Below are positions 1 to 10,555 of a stretch of 64,000 nt of DNA, in pieces (within the stretch, counting starts at the first letter, position 1; the number at the start of each line of letters is the position of its first letter). The translations under genes were made by a program, and so were the position numbers. The DNA is from Portunus trituberculatus (taxonomy: Eukaryota; Arthropoda; Malacostraca; Decapoda; Portunidae), in assembly GCF_017591435.1 (NCBI RefSeq), contig NC_059285.1, positions 25,491,372-25,555,371 of the forward strand, written 5' to 3'. A model generated the notes under the pieces. It did no database searches. It saw nothing but the letters and a program-made list of their open reading frames with translations, and was not told where the DNA came from.

Positions 1-459
1 GCATAGCAGTGGTAGAGCAGGAAACCAGGTAGAAAGGCGTGTTCACCAATAGCACTTATCTCTATTTTTGCACATAGGCAGGTGTGTAATAAGTGTTATC
101 CAAGTGTTGGGATCATCATATGTTCATGCGAACCCTCAATTCCCTCACTTCGCGGATCATTTTTCTCGCTAGTTAGAATCGGCCATTTTAACTTGTCTCT
201 CAGACTAATCCGCCTCCTTATCAATAACAAGTCTCAGTACAATTCGCTCCTCACTCTCAAGTCTCGTAACTAGAGTAATCCGGATCCCTCTTAATGCCGT
301 AACTCTCTAGTTTACCCCTCATTAGTGATTGTACTCATAAGTGTTTGCTTAAGTATAATCTAGGTAATTTCCAAGGTTGCCTTTATTATCACTCTGCCAA
401 GTTCCTCACTTAAGTAATTCGCTTATCATTTTTTTGTTGTGGTTTAACATCTATTTAAT

Positions 460-1740
460 ATGGCTTCCGCTCAGTTTAACGTTGAAGATTTTTGTGCCGA
501 CCCTTCTCTGGAACAACTTAAAGATGCTAATATAAAGAAGGACCAATGGAAGACCATCGCTAAACATTTTGATGTTCCCATCACGTCTCAGATGACTAAA
601 GAGGTCATTAAGAATGTAGTTGTTGAACATCTAGTGCAAGAAGGTCAGTTGCTAGGAAATGCCATAGAAGAGTTAACTCCCATGTCAGCCTCTACGAGGA
701 CTATAATACACAGTCCCCAGGAAGAACAGGATAAGAGTAGGATAAGTCAATGGGAAATTGAGAAGCTTAAACTAGAATACCGGATGCATGAAAGACAAAT
801 GCAACTACAGGAAAAACAAATGCAACTACAGGCAGAAAAAGAAGATAAAGCTAGAGAGAGAGAACAAGAAAGACAAATGCAACTACAGGAAAAACAAATG
901 CAACTACAGGCAAAAAAAGAAGCGAAAGAAATGCAACTACAGGCAGAAAGGAAGAGAGAGAATTTCAGTTACAACTTAGAAGGCAGGAGAAAGAGTTAGA
1001 AATTCAGGAGTTAGCTCTACGAAATGACGCTAAGTTTAGAGGGGAAGAAATAGATATAAAGAAACAGTTAGCAAGCTTTAATCCTGCTACAGCTGCTCCG
1101 CTAGTTCCCCCTTTTGATGAATCTGATGTTGACGGGTCATTTCGCGCTTTTGAGAGCATTGCTAATAGGAATAAATGGCCCAAGGATCAGTGGGTGTCTC
1201 TCCTTGTCCCTAAGCTAGTAGGAAAAGCTTATAGGGTATACAACGGCCTTAGTGATGAGGTAGAATATGAAGAGATCAAAGGTAACATTCTAGACGCCTA
1301 CTCTATCACTTCTGATGGATACAGACAGCAGTTTCGAAAGTATGTGAAACCAGAGTCTCACACCTATGTTGAATTTGCTAGTGAGAAACTAAGACAATTT
1401 AAGAAATGGTTAGCCGCCCTTAACATTACCACCTTTTCGGAGTTGCTCAATCTAATGGTCCTGGAAGAATGGAAGAACAAGTTACCTTTAATATTCTGAG
1501 GCATGTGGAAGAACGGGGAGAGAGTGATCTTATGTCTGCCGCTAAAGTGGCTGATGCGTTTGCTTTGTTGATGGGATCCCTGGGTAGTAGAGGTCGTGGT
1601 TCACTATCTAATGTTAGGTCCTCCTTTGGGGAAGGTTTTGGGGCGCGGGTGGTAAGCCAACCGGATTCTCGCCAAATGCATATAATTCCCCCTGGTGTAC
1701 ATACTGTAAGAAGCCAGGTCACACGATCCAGAAATGTAGA
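460..1740 (+). pseudogene. gag of the Gmr1-like gypsy element, frameshifted
   Basis: The ATG at 460 opens 179 codons. The first ~95 residues are mixed; then comes a glutamine/lysine-rich coiled coil with repeated QMQLQEKQ units (about 790-960). The reading then shifts frame and continues as a capsid/SCAN-like region around 1080-1480, with KWPKDQWVSLLVPKLVGKAY followed by a segment containing DGYRQQFRKYVKPESHTYVEF. After another shift a CCHC knuckle, CTYCKKPGHTIQKC, lies near 1694-1735. Structural polyprotein for particle assembly and RNA packaging. At least two frame changes mean no intact product. Confidence 0.75.
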
Positions 1741-1748
1741 CACCCAAA

Positions 1749-2561
1749 TTGCAAGGGTTCTCAACGTCAATTTTCTTTTGTGTCCCTAGACCTAACACAT
1801 TTGAGAACAAGAAACCAGTGGCCCTAGCTAACCCTGTCAACTCTCCTCTAGAACTTTATGACTCGTACATGTATCAAGGTAAAGTGTCCCTGACTGATGG
1901 TAAAGACAAGGCAATAAATATCAAGGTTCTGCGTGATACAGGTGCTGCCCAATCCATCTTAAGGGAAGATGTCATCCCTAACATCAAACAGGCTTTCACT
2001 GGGGAGAAGGTGATCCTTACAGGTCTCGAATCACAGCTCTCCTATCCTTTGGCTAATATTAGCTTACAGTGCCCGTTCATTTCAGGAGAGGTTGAGGTAG
2101 CCATTAAACCTGGTGAACTGCCAGTACCGGGGGTACATCTTGTACTGGGTAATGATCTTGCGGGTAACTTGGCTGTTCCAAACTTAATTGTTCTTGATTC
2201 TCCCTTAACAGAAAGTCCCACTAAGACCCTGGACGAAACATCCCCTCACTTCTTCCCAGTGTGTGCAGTCACCAGGTCTCAGTCCAAGTCCCCTGCCTTT
2301 TCATCACCTCCTCCACCAATGATTGCCTCTACTGACAACTTGTATAATAACATCATTTCAAAGGAGAATTTGATTAATGCTCAGGAACAGGATCTCACTT
2401 TGGCTAAGATCAGACATGTGGCCAGTGAGACAAAGGATATGTCTAAATTGCCTTGTTTTTATTATCAGGAAGGAGTCCTGATGCGTGCCTACAGACCTCC
2501 TGAACTGAAACAACTAGACACCTGGTCAGAAACACATCAAGTTGTCATCCCTTGTCTGTAA
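1749..2561 (+). pseudogene. Retropepsin-like protease region of the gypsy element
   Basis: A single frame of 270 codons follows the zinc knuckle. The catalytic triad region reads VLRDTGAAQSILREDV, typical of retroelement aspartic proteases (D-T-G), and a second conserved patch, VHLVLGNDLAGN, follows about 75 residues later. The last third (about 2330-2560) resembles the linker that leads into integrase. It would have been made as part of a gag-pol polyprotein; the frame now starts and ends at mutations rather than natural boundaries. Confidence 0.75.
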
Positions 2562-3713
2562 GACCAGCCATTATAGAACTAGCTCATGATGGATTGTCAG
2601 GTCATCTAGGCATCCAAAAAACCTACAAGAAGGCTCTTCAACATTTTTTGGCCAGGAATGAAAAAGGATGTGTCACACTATGTAAAAACATGTCACATAT
2701 GTCAAGTTGTGGGTAAGCCTAACGAACGCCTTGTGCCAGCTCCTCTGACGCCTATTCCAGTTCAGACGGAGCCCTTCGAAAAGATCATTCTAGACTGCGT
2801 AGGGCCCTTACCCAAAACCAAACGAGGGAATCAGTATTTGTTAACCCTCATGGATCCCACTACCAGGTACCCTGAAGCATTCCCTCTTAAGAACATCACA
2901 TCAAAGACCATTGTAAAACATCTAATACATTTTTTCACCTCGGTAGGAATTCCAAAACAAATTCAGTCTGACAAGGGTAGCAATTTCACTAGCCATTTTT
3001 TCCAACAGATAGTGAATGAGCTAAACATCGACCATGTTACCTCCTCGGCTTACCACCCCAATCCCAAGGCTGTCTGGAGCGGTTTCACCAAACATTAAAA
3101 TCCATGATGAAGAAGTATTGCTTGGAGCATCAAGGAGACTGGGATGAAAGTATTTCTTTCCTTCTCTTCGCTTTAAGAGAATCTCCTCAAGATTCTTTAG
3201 GTTACTCCCTTTTGAATTACTCTATGGTAGACAGATCAGGGGGCCTCTCAAAATATTAAAGGATCAATGGTTTACTCAAAATACTCCTTCAAGCCCCAGT
3301 GTGTCTGACTACATCAGTAACCTTAAGAATAAAATCAGTGAAGTCAGATCTTTTGCTAAATCAAACTTCCTCAAATCTCAAACTAAAATGCAACAGAATT
3401 CTCTTCCCAAATCTGTCATGAGAAGTTTCAAACCAGGAGACAAGGTTTTACTTTTTTCTCCCCACTCCAGGCAATGCTCTTCACAGTAAGTTCATGGGAC
3501 CTTATGTTGTGGCTCAAAAATTATGTGGTCCACACTCCTGACCGTCGTAAAGATTCCCAACTAGTTCATATTAATCTAATGAAACCTTACCACTCCAGAG
3601 AACCAGAGGACGACTTGTCCCGCACTGTACCTGTATGTCTGGTAGGGAAGGAGTCTGGTCCTGTGCCCCCCCGAGGAAGAGTCCGACATCGAATTCCTCT
3701 TCTCGTCACCTAA
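2562..3713 (+). pseudogene. Integrase of the gypsy element, broken frames
   Basis: The zinc-binding HHCC module spans about 2575-2705: histidines in LAHDGLSGHLG, then TCHICQVVGK. The catalytic core follows: ILDCVGPLP (first Asp), QSDKGSNFTSHFF (second Asp), and after a frame change near 3080 LERFHQTLKS (Glu). The C-terminal part includes RSFKPGDKVLLF near 3422-3455 and QLVHINLMKPYH near 3558-3590. Integrase inserts the cDNA into the host chromosome. Its position before RT is the notable point. Frame changes near 3080, 3160 and 3470 kill it. Confidence 0.85.
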
Positions 3714-3738
3714 AGGACGCCCCTCAAACAGCCAAATC

Positions 3739-4740
3739 ATGTCCAACCTTGATGAGGTGTTTCTTTCCTTAACACCTTCACAACAGTCTGATCTTAAAAA
3801 GTTATTGCTAGACTTTTCTGAAATCACAGGTGACCTTCCAGGAGTTTGTAATACTATCCAACATGACATAACATTAATATCTAATGACATCAAGCCTATA
3901 AGACAACCAGCCTATCGCATTTCACCCATTAAAAGAGACTTGATGAAAAAAGAGGTAGACTATCTGCTCTGTCATCACCTTGCAGAACCTAGTATATCTC
4001 CTGGGCTTCTCCTGCCTGTTAACATCTAAGCCAGATGGTAGTAGTCGATTTTGCACCGACTACAGGAAATTAAATAAAGTGACGGTGCCAGACTCCTACC
4101 CATTGCCCTTGATAGAGGACCTTATAGATAGTATAGGAGTAGCCAAATTTGTAACCACTATAGACTTGCTTAAAGGTTACTACCAGATTCCCCTCTCGGA
4201 CGAGGCCCAAATAATATCCGCCTTCATCACCCCCTTCGGACTATACCAATACACAGTGATGCCCTTTGGCTTGTCTAATGCTCCCGCCACCTTCCAGAGG
4301 GCTATAAATTACATCACTCAGGACTTGGAGGGAACATCTGCATATCTGGACGACCTGGTGGTGACTGCAGACGACTGGGCGACACATCTGACCCGTCTTC
4401 GGAGGCTGATGGGTCGGTTGCAGGAAGCCGGGCTTACAATCAACCTGGCCAAGTCCACCTTCGGGAAGTCTACGGTGGTCTACCTGGGACATGTGGTGGG
4501 GAACGGCAAGGTTCACCCCAAGACGGACCTTATCAGCACTTTCGTCCCCTTCCACTGGACCCCGACCTGTGACCAAGCCTTCCAACACCTCAAGGCTTTT
4601 CTCTCCTCGGAACCAGTGGTCTGGACGCCGGATCACTCCCGCCCCTTCCATCTACAAGTGACCATATCAAGGGGATGGACAACATCATCGCCGACGCCTT
4701 ATCAAGATCTCCCGTCTCACCTCCTTCATGAGCCCATTAC
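3739..4740 (+). pseudogene. Reverse transcriptase with a gutted RNase H
   Basis: RT begins around 3739 and changes frame near 4015. Visible motifs: DGSSRFCTDYRKLNKVT, TTIDLLKGYYQIPLS, YTVMPFGLSNAPATFQ, and the active site AYLDDLVVTADD near 4340. After KVHPKTDLISTF the normal tether is missing and the text jumps to VPFHWTPTCDQAFQHLKAFL. It then jumps again after PFHLQV to the RNase H end NIIADALSRSPV, which lies in another frame near 4683-4718. So two internal deletions remove the connection domain and the RNase H catalytic core. Confidence 0.8.
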
Positions 4741-5277
4741 GGAGGTCTTAGGGGGGAGGAAATGTTACGGCCCGCCCGTAACATGCATTACTACCATCAC
4801 CTCCTCCGCTTGTTACCTCGTTCGCCACCTCTCCGCCTCCCCTTCCACGTCACCGTCTCGTGAACCTTCCACGCCACCGTCTCGTGAACCCTCCACGTCA
4901 CCGTTTCATGAAGCCCCGCTACTGTCCCGAAGTTGGATTCACGCGGCCCCTTTCGACTCAACCGAAAGTGTTAGGGGGTGGACAACATCATCGCCGACAC
5001 CTTATCTAGATCTCCCGTCTCACCTCCTTCATGAGTCCATTACGGAGGTCTTAGGGGGGAGGAAATGTTACGGCCCGCCCGTAACATACATTACTACCAT
5101 CACCTCCTCCGCTTGTTACCTCGTTCGCCACCTCTCCGCCTCCCCTTCCACGTCACCGTCTCGTGAACCTTCCACGCCACCGTTTCATGAACCCTCCACG
5201 TCACCGTTTCATGAAGCCCCGCTACTGTCCCGAAGTTGGATTCACGCGGCCCCTTTCGACTCAACCAAAAGTGTTGA
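4672..5277 (+). repeat. Tandem duplication (303-bp period) across the gypsy 3' end and LTR start
   Basis: 4672-4974 and 4975-5277 are near-identical direct repeats. Each unit holds the coding end of RNase H (GACAACATCATCGCCGAC), the polypurine tract TTAGGGGGGAGGAAA, and the first ~210 bases of the LTR. The element therefore has two polypurine tracts and two LTR starts (4763 and 5066). The repeats differ by only scattered bases, so the duplication is relatively recent compared with the decay of the coding part. Confidence 0.85.
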
Positions 5278-5719
5278 GCCAGCTCTTGGCTTTCTGGATT
5301 GGCAGTTGAGATCCAAGCCTCAACCAGTGAACACAACGCCTCTTGGGTCTACCGTGGGATCAACCATCACCCAGCATTTCACCACTGCGACACCGCATAA
5401 GTATCGTCCGTGTTTTCCACATTGCCTCTATATAGGATTAGGATTATTGTTAGGTATTAAGTTGGGTTCTTTATTGTTGTATTTATTACTGTGTTATATG
5501 TATATGTGTATGTCATTTTCCTGTGTTTCATGTTATATATCTGTGTTTCATGTTTCTTGTTATATATGTGTCAATTTCATTACGGGTTATTAAAATAGCT
5601 TTTTAAAGTGACCCCCTTTTGCATTTCCTCACCAGTTGAACCTGCAGTGTTTTTTTTTATTGTTATTGTTCACCGGCTCTCCGATGCCAATCTTACCAGT
5701 TTAACCGGTGAACGTAACA
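4763..5719 (+). repeat. Right LTR of the Gmr1-like element
   Basis: The LTR starts TGTTACGGCC after a purine tract and ends GTGAACGTAACA, giving the inverted ends TGTTACG/CGTAACA. Because of the tandem duplication it may be counted from 4763 (957 bp) or from 5066 (654 bp, the likely original length). A TATATA at 5429-5434 could be the promoter box. The 3' half is AT-rich and includes a duplicated TGTTTCATGTTATAT-like stretch. Confidence 0.8.
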
Positions 5720-5721
5720 AT

Positions 5722-5738
5722 TGGCAACCGTGACAAGG
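5722..5738 (+). promoter_or_regulatory. Primer-binding site directly after the LTR
   Basis: Two bases after the LTR end comes TGGCAACCGTGACAAGG. It is close to the complement of the 3' end of arthropod tRNA-Arg (ACG/TCG type; from memory TGGCGACCGTGACAGG), with two mismatches. A PBS belongs after a left LTR, so this LTR has the 3' end of one element on its left and the 5' start of another on its right. Confidence 0.6.
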
Positions 5739-5857
5739 TGATAATGATAAAAGTAATGTAAGACAACATAATTATTCATATATTTCAAATTATATTAGAT
5801 CACTGCAAATTTGTCTCCATCTGTCATGGATATGATTATAAAGAAATTATTGACTTA

Positions 5858-6600
5858 ATATTGTTCAATGCCTCAAAAACTCAATTCTCCCATCTGTCAA
5901 CTTGACACAACCTCCCAAGACAACTATCTCCTTTTCAATGACACTCAGCTGTCCCCCTCTTCTACACTAAACATCCTCGGTCTGTCCTCACTTATAATCT
6001 AAATTGGAAACTTCATATCTCATCTCTTGCCAAAACAGCTTCTATGAAGTTTGGCATTCTGAGATGTCTCCGCCAGTTTTTCTCACCTTCCAACTGCTAA
6101 CTCTCTACAGGAGCCTTATTATGGAGTATGATACCATTCTGTTGGACAGGGTGGAATCAATGCCTTTTGCCTCATCAGCTCCTCTCTTCTAAACTAACTG
6201 TCTTCAGCCTCTTTCTCAACGCCGTAATGTTGCATCTATTGCTATCTTCTATCGCTATTTCATGCTAACTGCTCTTCTGATCTTGCTAACTGCATGTCTC
6301 CCCTCCTCCGCGGCCACACCGCACAAGACTTTTCTCTTTCTCTCATCCCTATTCTGTCCACCTCTCTAATGCAAAAGTTAACCAGTATTCTCACTTTCAT
6401 CCCTTTCATTGGTAAACTGTGGAACTCCCTACCTCCCTCTATATTTCTTTCATCCTACGACTTGAATTCCTTCAAGAGGAAGGTGTCAAGACACTTTCTG
6501 TTTTGGACTAGCCATGACCTTGTGGGACACAGCAAATGAGTGGGCCTTTTTTTCATCTTGTTTTGTTTGCCCTTGACTAGTGCCTGAATTACTTTTTTTT
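5858..6600 (+). mobile_element. 5'-truncated jockey-like LINE, 3' end (copy J1)
   Basis: The segment matches the end of the LINE at 23798-26850 base for base over long stretches, for example TTGTTCAATGCCTCAAAAAC at both 5869 and 26051. In broken frames it encodes the RT C-terminal region: LLTLYRSLI, MEYD, LLDRVES, PLSQRRNVASIAIFYRYF, LWNSLPPS. Frame changes occur about every 100 bases. The 3' tail lies around 6540-6600, with no clear poly(A). 5739-5857 between the PBS and this fragment is AT-rich with no recognisable content. Confidence 0.8.
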
Positions 6601-7087
6601 ATTGATTAAATTATAAATATTTTAGTCTTGCTGTTTGTGATTATGATTATAGACAAATAGGAAATGGAGATAGAATTATAAGAGAGTACTTTTAATCTTT
6701 GCAGTCTTGTATATAATGAATGGTGTGCCAAGCAAAGGGGCAATGAAACAATAATGTAAGTCAATACATATTTAGTAAAAAATGTGATTTTGATATAGAA
6801 TTTCTGTGTATAATTTAACCGACTTAAACCCACTCTTCTTTTGACCCTTCTCTAAGTTGTTGTTTTGTAGCGAGCAGCTACTAGCCTAGGCAACGAGGGC
6901 AGTGAAAACCGTGGTGGCAGGTCAGGAACTGATTTATTCGAGTACATCGGTCATATATATATATATACTTTTCAGCCAGATCACAGTTAGCCAATCACGT
7001 GACCGATCAGAACTGGACATGCTGGCCAATCAGGAAACGGATCGGAGGAGAGGGAGTGCTGGACACGCTGGCCAATCCCGAACCAGA
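6600..7087. other. AT-rich spacer, no gene seen
   Basis: No coding signal. A short (TA)n sits at 6955-6967. The part from 6990 is GC-richer and contains a repeated GCTGGCCAATC motif (7020 and 7069) with CCAAT boxes. It could be the 3' flank of the minus-strand gene that ends at 7088. Confidence 0.5.
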
Positions 7088-9599
7088 TCACCGCAGGCCT
7101 GGCTGAGCCGTGATCCACCAATGGCGAGCGTCCCTTGCTCGCCCTGTGCTCCCGTGATTCCGGCTGTCAGTTATGGGTGCGAGGCGCAGCCACAGTTTCA
7201 GCAGTAGAATTTTCAGTCTCTCCTTCTCTTGCTGCAACTTCCACAGCTTCATACACTCTTCATTCTTCTCCCTCTCTCCTTGCTGCTGCAGCTTCACCAC
7301 CTTCAGCTATTCTTCTAGCAACAACTTTTGCTGTTCACTCACCTGGAGTGTTGCAGGGTTGGTTTCAGAAAACCTCCTCTTCCTCTTCTTTGATACCTGC
7401 CAAATTATAACAGATCAATGGAAAATGTCTTCATCTGATATGGGTATGATTATAATTATGATTTAATTTTTATTATGGTCTGCAGTATTTTATTTTATTA
7501 TATTATGATCACTTTAGTTTTGCTATTTGTGATTTTAATTAATTTAATTAATTGTCCGTAATTAAAATCACAAATGAGATGTTTTGTGGACTAAAGTGTC
7601 AGATTATCTTGCTTTGACTTACAGTGGCGAGATTTTTCGGCATCGATTCATGTGCTTTTGGGGCACACACTGATGCTGTTGTTCTCCCTGGAACACTTGA
7701 TGATGCCACCAGTTCATCGAGGACAATGGTAATGGCAGTGTTCTCTGAGACTGCTGGTGATGCAACATCAGAATCTGCAATTTATTAACTGAATTACTAA
7801 TCATTACATTCATTGCCTGAGAATAGCAACCAATAAATGAACAAAAATACATTTATCAATTGTGTAACACCTGTAAATTAAGACAGGTATTCATCCCCAG
7901 GAAGTGGGGCAGAAATATTATTCTAGACCGGGTATACCCATTGATTGCTTGGTTGAGAAGCTATGGTGAAATAAATTGGCCATAAGTGTATCCTCCATTA
8001 GAGAGATCAACATATTACTTTTCATTGTGAAGAGAGTCTTCAACATAATGCCACACACTGCCCAATATGATTAAAGGTGTAATCAATCCCCAAATTAAGT
8101 CATCACACTAAGTGCAAACTTGTGCCAAAAAAGAATTCCAATGAAATTCTGCAATAATGTGTATTATTTATTTTTAACTAGTTCATACATTCTTTCCTCA
8201 ACTTAAGGCTACTGGCCTTACCCATATGAGGTAATGCAATATATTTGCAATGTAATGGCTTACAAAAGACGAAGGATTTCATCACAACTGAGGAGATGCA
8301 TGATGAAATCCAGTGGACATGAAAGGTAATGGTTAAACATTACTACTTAGTAAACATGATATATAGCACTGTCATTCCACTGTCTTTAAAAGTTGTGATT
8401 AATTCATTTCATATAGCAGCATATATCAGACACTAAAGAAAAATAAAAACTTATAACTTACCAGAAGGGCCAGTGTCACAATCAAATGCACATCCAAGGT
8501 CATTAACCTCACTACCAATGATGCCGATGACCTTAGCTGTGTCATCTGGGAGGGTTGGAGGTGGACCTCCACCAGTTTTCCGCACTTCCCGTTTGAACTC
8601 TGTCATCCTGTTTTGCTCTGTAATAGATATGGAATATAAGTATTAAGTGGTGAAAACTTATTCACTAAATCACTAATGGCCTGAACACTACATGTAGGCT
8701 AGTGGAAATGGTGTTATTTTTGTGGGCCAGCTAAGCTAACATTAAGTAATGGTGGATTGCAGATGAAAGTACTTTGAAAATATATCATATTTTGAAGATA
8801 AACAATATTCCTATCAGAATTTGATTTAGTGTTAATTTAATCATGAGTTGGGTAGTTTGTCTTGATGTGGGGAAATTTGGTAACAGAACTGTTAGACTTC
8901 ACTTAATTTTGTATCTATGTAACAAAAGGAATCCAATTTCCCTGAGCTCCATACCATTAAATGCTAAGAAGTTACATAAACACACAAGAGGCATATTTGT
9001 TGTCAGAATAGTTATTAGCAGAGGAAAATTATTCTTTCTAGAAATATGCTGCAGTTAATAAATAATAAGCTTCACGCTCCAGTTAGAGGTTCAGAAGTTA
9101 TTTTTAGACATGTATTGTATGGAACAGCAATAACTTATTGCTTGTATTCTCACACGTTTCAGCATGACTTTTCTTACTCTTCTCATTAAATATTACTTTT
9201 CAGTAGGAGTGACGTGAACCTCATCGATGTATAATCACTTGTAATGGTGGCAGCTTTTTTTTTTTTTTTTTTCTGGGTAAGGTTGGGTTAGATTTGGTAA
9301 GGTTAGGTTGCGGGTGAGAGTACCTGGGTAATATTAAAACTACATTATATATGTCATATGAATACTACTTACTTTGCTTTTATACGTTCCCAAACTTTCA
9401 TTAGTTGCTGAACGGTCTTCTTCCCCGACAAACTTGAGGCGTTAAATTTCTCCTCCACTCTGGCCCATGCTTGCTTTTTAAACAGAACAATGCGGCCGTC
9501 AGTGCTTTTGTTATGCAGCACTGTCTCTTGTCTTATCAATTCTACAAGGTAGTCCTTTGCAACTACCCCAGTAGGGCTGGTACGCTTGCTGGATTCCAT
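7088..9599 (-). pseudogene. Myb/SANT-like DNA-binding protein gene, four exons, probably broken
   Basis: Exon 1 (9599-9373) starts at an ATG and encodes a Myb/SANT-like domain: LVELIRQETVLHNK, KKQAWARVEEKFNA, TVQQLMKVWERIKAK; donor GTAAGT. Exon 2 (8617-8462) has acceptor TTACAG and donor GTAAGT and encodes EQNRMTEFKREVRKTGGGPP, the KTGGG segment usual in this family. Exon 3 (7774-7623) has acceptor TTGCAG and donor GTAAGT. Exon 4 (7396-7088) has acceptor GGCAG, an NLS-like VSKKRKRRF, then a coiled coil (EQQKLLLEE, KLWKLQQEKERLKILLLKLW). Exons 2-3-4 join in phase. Two faults: exon 1 ends in phase 2 while exon 2 needs phase 1, and an in-frame TAG at 7309-7307 cuts the coiled coil. Family role: nuclear DNA binding, often transposon-derived. 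It may be a real gene with an exon I missed. Confidence 0.65.
9245..9320. repeat. Poly(T) and degenerate TTAGG-like stretch in intron 1
   Basis: A T run at about 9255-9271 is followed by GGTAAGGTTGGGTTAG and GGTAAGGTTAGGTTG, loosely like the telomere-type repeat seen better at 14405. It lies inside the intron between exons 1 and 2 of the minus-strand gene. Confidence 0.5.
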
Positions 9600-9960
9600 T
9601 TCAGAGACTCACTCACAAGCCGTATTCTGATTTCTGAGCGGCAAAACAACTACAATGGTGATCTTGATCTTGATTATCATGGTTACCAACATATCTCAAC
9701 TTTTAATTTGCTATTTATCTGTAGATCACTATTTTTATGTATTAATTTACATTACACAATATATTCCAATTAAACTGTAGGAGAGAAATGCATTAATTAC
9801 CTTATTTTCCATGGCTATTGGATTGAAAGGGCTACCAACAGCATTCTTAGACCCCGTCGGAGTCCCCAGCTCCGGGAAGGGAGTGGTGTTGTTCTCTACT
9901 ACTCCAATCCCAGGGATGGGGATGGGGAAGGGGTGGGGAAGGGGCTGATTAATACTACCA
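9600..9960. other. Spacer upstream of the Myb/SANT-like gene
   Basis: This holds the presumed promoter side of the minus-strand gene. Nothing recognisable is coded. A purine-rich patch at 9895-9945 (repeats of GGGGATGGGGA type) precedes the start of gypsy-2 similarity. Confidence 0.4.
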
Positions 9961-10219
9961 CCCTGAGTCTCTTCTACAGCTAGCTCAGGTGTTAGAGTCG
10001 CTGGTGTGTCATGCGTACCCAGTGGCCCCAGAAGAGATGGTGAGGGTACTGTCTCGGGATGCTTTTGTAGACGCACTGGAGGATCAGCAGGTGCAAATCT
10101 ACGTGACGCAGGCACACCCAGCAGATGTACAGCAGGCTCTGGCGGGGGCCATGGAATTTGAGACCTTCCTGTATACTACCACCTCCGCTGTGACGCTGCA
10201 CCACCGCTTTGCCGCCTAG
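9961..10219 (+). pseudogene. gag C-terminal part of gypsy-2
   Basis: In frame with 9989 the sequence encodes ESLLQLAQVLESLVCHAYP, then VRVLSRDAFVDALEDQQVQI and VTQAHPADVQQALAGAMEFE. That is the capsid C-terminal pattern of gypsy elements (FVDAL...ALE...). The frame stops at a TAG at 10217-10219 just before the nucleocapsid. It is truncated at the 5' side where similarity begins. Confidence 0.65.
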
Positions 10220-10273
10220 AAGCCGCTGTGCCGCCACCTACCAGTTCGCTGTACCCAAGTCCAAAAGGGGAAG

Positions 10274-10555
10274 ATGAGGCACACCAGTTCAGGTAAGTTT
10301 AATGGCTTCTGCTGGAAGTGTGGCAAACGTGGTCATAGTCGCAGTGACTGCCGCAGTGAGTGGAGGACACGCTCGCTGGAGGATGTGCAAACACGTTCTC
10401 CCACCAAGACTTGCTGCGAGAACTGTGGACGGTGGGGGCATCGCCGTGCTGCCTGCTCACAGCTGAAGGACGTCATGATGGTGGGGGGAAACGAAAGCAG
10501 GCTGGGAGTTCGGGCCACTGTTCAGCCAAGTCGTCCCCGGGCCCCGTCTGTGTAA
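10274..10555 (+). pseudogene. Nucleocapsid with two CCHC knuckles (gypsy-2)
   Basis: 93 codons with two classic CX2CX4HX4C knuckles, CWKCGKRGHSRSDC and CENCGRWGHRRAAC, separated by an arginine/serine-rich linker. These bind the element RNA. It is in the same frame as gag but separated from it by the stop at 10217. The following protease lies in another frame, so a frameshift (programmed or mutational) lies near 10530-10555. Confidence 0.8.

Larger units (their letters stand above)
1..5719 (+). mobile_element. Decayed Ty3/gypsy LTR retrotransposon with integrase before RT (Gmr1-like)
   Basis: Protein fragments appear in the order gag (coiled coil, capsid-like region, CCHC knuckle), aspartic protease, integrase (HHCC, DDE core, C-terminal part), reverse transcriptase, RNase H scrap, polypurine tract, LTR. 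In ordinary gypsy elements integrase follows RNase H; integrase upstream of RT is the arrangement described for the Gmr1 clade. The pieces lie in several frames, so the copy is dead. The left LTR is not visible: the window opens inside the leader (1-459), where I see no gene. The right LTR runs to 5719. The clade assignment rests on gene order and needs an RT tree. Confidence 0.85.

Noticed and set aside
82..273. Small frame in the leader of the first gypsy element
   Set aside because: No motif or coding pattern; lies in the expected untranslated leader.
4241..4651. Minus-strand open frame opposite RT
   Set aside because: It mirrors the RT coding strand, which has clear YLDD and FGLSNAP motifs.
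9747..10115. Proline-rich minus-strand frame upstream of the Myb/SANT-like gene
   Set aside because: Overlaps gypsy-2 gag in antisense and has no splice link to exon 1 that I could support.
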